A DNA stretch of 64,000 nt, from the NCBI GenBank assembly GCA_944389895.1, contig CALXOA010000078.1, positions 1 through 64,000 of the forward strand. Direction: 5' to 3'. The stretch comes from an uncultured Victivallis sp. Its GTDB lineage: Bacteria > Verrucomicrobiota > Lentisphaeria > Victivallales > Victivallaceae. Shown piece by piece: positions 63,104 through 64,000 of the stretch; within the stretch, counting starts at the first letter, position 1, and the number at the start of each line of letters is the position of its first letter. The notes beneath the pieces are model-generated. The model saw only the letters and a list, made by a program, of their open reading frames with translations, had not been told where the DNA came from and did no database searches. Made by a program: the position numbers and the translations under genes.

Positions 63104-63796
63104 TTACTCCTGCACCGTCAGACGGCCGTCGGCCAGCTCCGCGACCTGGTCCGCCAGTTGAGCGATTTCCCGGTTGTGGGTGATCATCACGATCGATCTG
63201 GTCGGATGCGATTCCCGCAGCGCTGTGAAAAGATCGAGGATCCCCTGCCCGGAACGGGCGTCCAGATTGCCGGTAGGTTCGTCGGCCAGCAGAAGTTCAG
63301 GGCCGTTGATCAGCGCACGCGCGATGGCGGCCCGCTGCTGTTCGCCGCCGGAGAGTTCCGTCGGGCGATGACGCAGTCGCTCTGCAAGCCCCACGGTAAC
63401 CAGCAACGCTTCAGCCCTGAGCCGGATATCGGCTTTTCCGCCCCCGGCCAGCCGGGCCGGCAGCATCACATTCTCAAGAATCGTCAATTCCGGCAGCAGG
63501 TGATACGCTTGAAAAACGAAACCGAGTTTGCGGTTGCGGAACTCCGCTGCTGCCCGGCGGCTCAGCTTTCCGAGATCGACTCCGGCCACTTCAAGAAGGC
63601 CGGAATCCGGTTTTTCCAATGCTCCGATCAGATTGAGCAGAGTTGTTTTTCCGCTGCCGGAGGCGCCGAGCAGACAGGACCATGAACCGCGCCGAACCTG
63701 CCAGTCGATACCCCGCAGAACCTCAAGCCGGGAATCTCCGATCCGGTAGCTCCGGGTGACACCCGCGATGTTGACGATGAACTGGTTTTCACTCAT
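63104..63796 (-). CDS. ABC transporter ATP-binding protein, LolD/MacB type
   Basis: A 230-residue ATPase with Walker [10 protein letters not shown], signature [15 protein letters not shown], Walker [13 protein letters not shown] and [11 protein letters not shown]. The motif set with [18 protein letters not shown] is typical for the LolD/MacB/FtsE subfamily, which works with FtsX-like permeases on lipoproteins or envelope substrates rather than on import. ATG 63796 (MSENQF) overlaps the permease stop by 8 bases. The TolC-like lipoprotein gene follows after 20 bases. Confidence 0.93.
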   Translation of the reverse strand: MSENQFIVNIAGVTRSYRIGDSRLEVLRGIDWQVRRGSWSCLLGASGSGKTTLLNLIGALEKPDSGLLEVAGVDLGKLSRRAAAEFRNRKLGFVFQAYHLLPELTILENVMLPARLAGGGKADIRLRAEALLVTVGLAERLRHRPTELSGGEQQRAAIARALINGPELLLADEPTGNLDARSGQGILDLFTALRESHPTRSIVMITHNREIAQLADQVAELADGRLTVQE

Positions 63797-64000
63797 AACG
63801 CAATGCCTTTGCCGGGTCGAGCCGGGCCGCCCGCAGAGCCGGCAGCAGGGCGCCGAGCGTGCAGAGGACCACGGAAGCTGAAACGATGATGGCGACATCC
63901 GCCGGAATCACATGGGCCGGCAGTTCGTTGAAAAAATAGAGCTCTTTCGGAAAAAGTTCCGTATGGGTCAACTCCGAAACCAGTTTCATGATGTCGTTCC
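63789..64000 (-). CDS. FtsX/LolC-type ABC permease, C-terminal end only
   Basis: The frame is open to the right edge, so the gene starts beyond the window and ~69 residues are visible. The end [21 protein letters not shown] is the hallmark C-terminus of LolC/MacB-type FtsX permeases, preceded by a hydrophobic segment (DVAIIVSASVVLCTL). The preceding residues with aromatic PKELYFFNELP resemble LolC/E periplasmic parts. Coupled by overlap to the ATPase gene. Confidence 0.88.
   Translation of the reverse strand, partial: NDIMKLVSELTHTELFPKELYFFNELPAHVIPADVAIIVSASVVLCTLGALLPALRAARLDPAKALRYE

Noticed and set aside
1-64000. CRISPR arrays, prophage or transposons
   Set aside because: No regularly spaced repeats, transposase, integrase or phage structural genes were seen; the only large repeat is the 7976/12252 duplication.

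Overview
The window reads as chromosomal DNA of a Gram-negative anaerobe from the Verrucomicrobia/Lentisphaerae side of the PVC superphylum; a Victivallis-like Lentisphaerota is my best guess (inference, no search run). The grounds are four small type IV pilin-like proteins with an (H/K/G)FTLIELL N-terminus and an H-X9/10-DG C-terminal motif, many secreted glycoside hydrolases each under an AraC or LacI regulator, a URO-D-like protein in a sugar locus, a glycyl radical enzyme, and lipoproteins plus a Lol/Mac-type exporter. Coding density is high. I see no phage, transposon or CRISPR.

Layout. 1-8120: a truncated carbohydrate-related gene, a LacI regulator with a URO-D-like gene, then a divergent pair: AraC regulator versus a glycoside hydrolase/ManA-like cupin operon. 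7976-15116: pilin-like genes 1 and 2 lie in a ~1.18 kb direct duplication that brackets a large secreted clan GH-A enzyme; the second copy carries a broken AraC tail. A lipoprotein gene follows. 15177-24725: housekeeping block with tRNA-Cys, ttcA, a Deg-type protease, ilvN, a polysaccharide deacetylase and a complete pstSCAB-phoU operon behind a three-repeat Pho box. 24856-31513: sugar catabolism with a GH4 enzyme, D-lyxose isomerase plus PfkB kinase, an AraC regulator, a class II aldolase and L-arabinose isomerase; the same A-tract double site occurs before the AraC gene and before the aldolase gene. 31608-41012: a LacI-controlled divergent locus with a GH51-like arabinofuranosidase and two GH5 enzymes, each arm with its own pilin-like gene. 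41149-42918: PPK2 and a small membrane protein. 43059-48875: an AraC-linked operon of zinc alcohol dehydrogenase, an alpha/beta-hydrolase joined in frame to a glycyl radical enzyme, and its radical-SAM activase. 49033-63083: core genes (NifU-like, sigma-70, mfd, radical SAM, recF, dnaN, SIS isomerase, uppS, cdsA, Lrp, aminotransferase) and a TolC-like lipoprotein. 63104-64000: an ABC exporter running off the right end.

How the genes work together: secreted GH51-like, GH5 and other hydrolases would cut plant arabinan, xylan or glucan outside the cell. Liberated arabinose, lyxose/mannose or uronide/galactoside units would enter central metabolism through AraA, lyxose isomerase, the PfkB kinase, the class II aldolase and GH4. 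Each cassette carries its own regulator and often its own pilin-like protein, which may link it to a type II secretion-like export machine. The least familiar system is the hydrolase-glycyl radical enzyme operon at 43.9-48.9 kb, whose substrate I cannot name.
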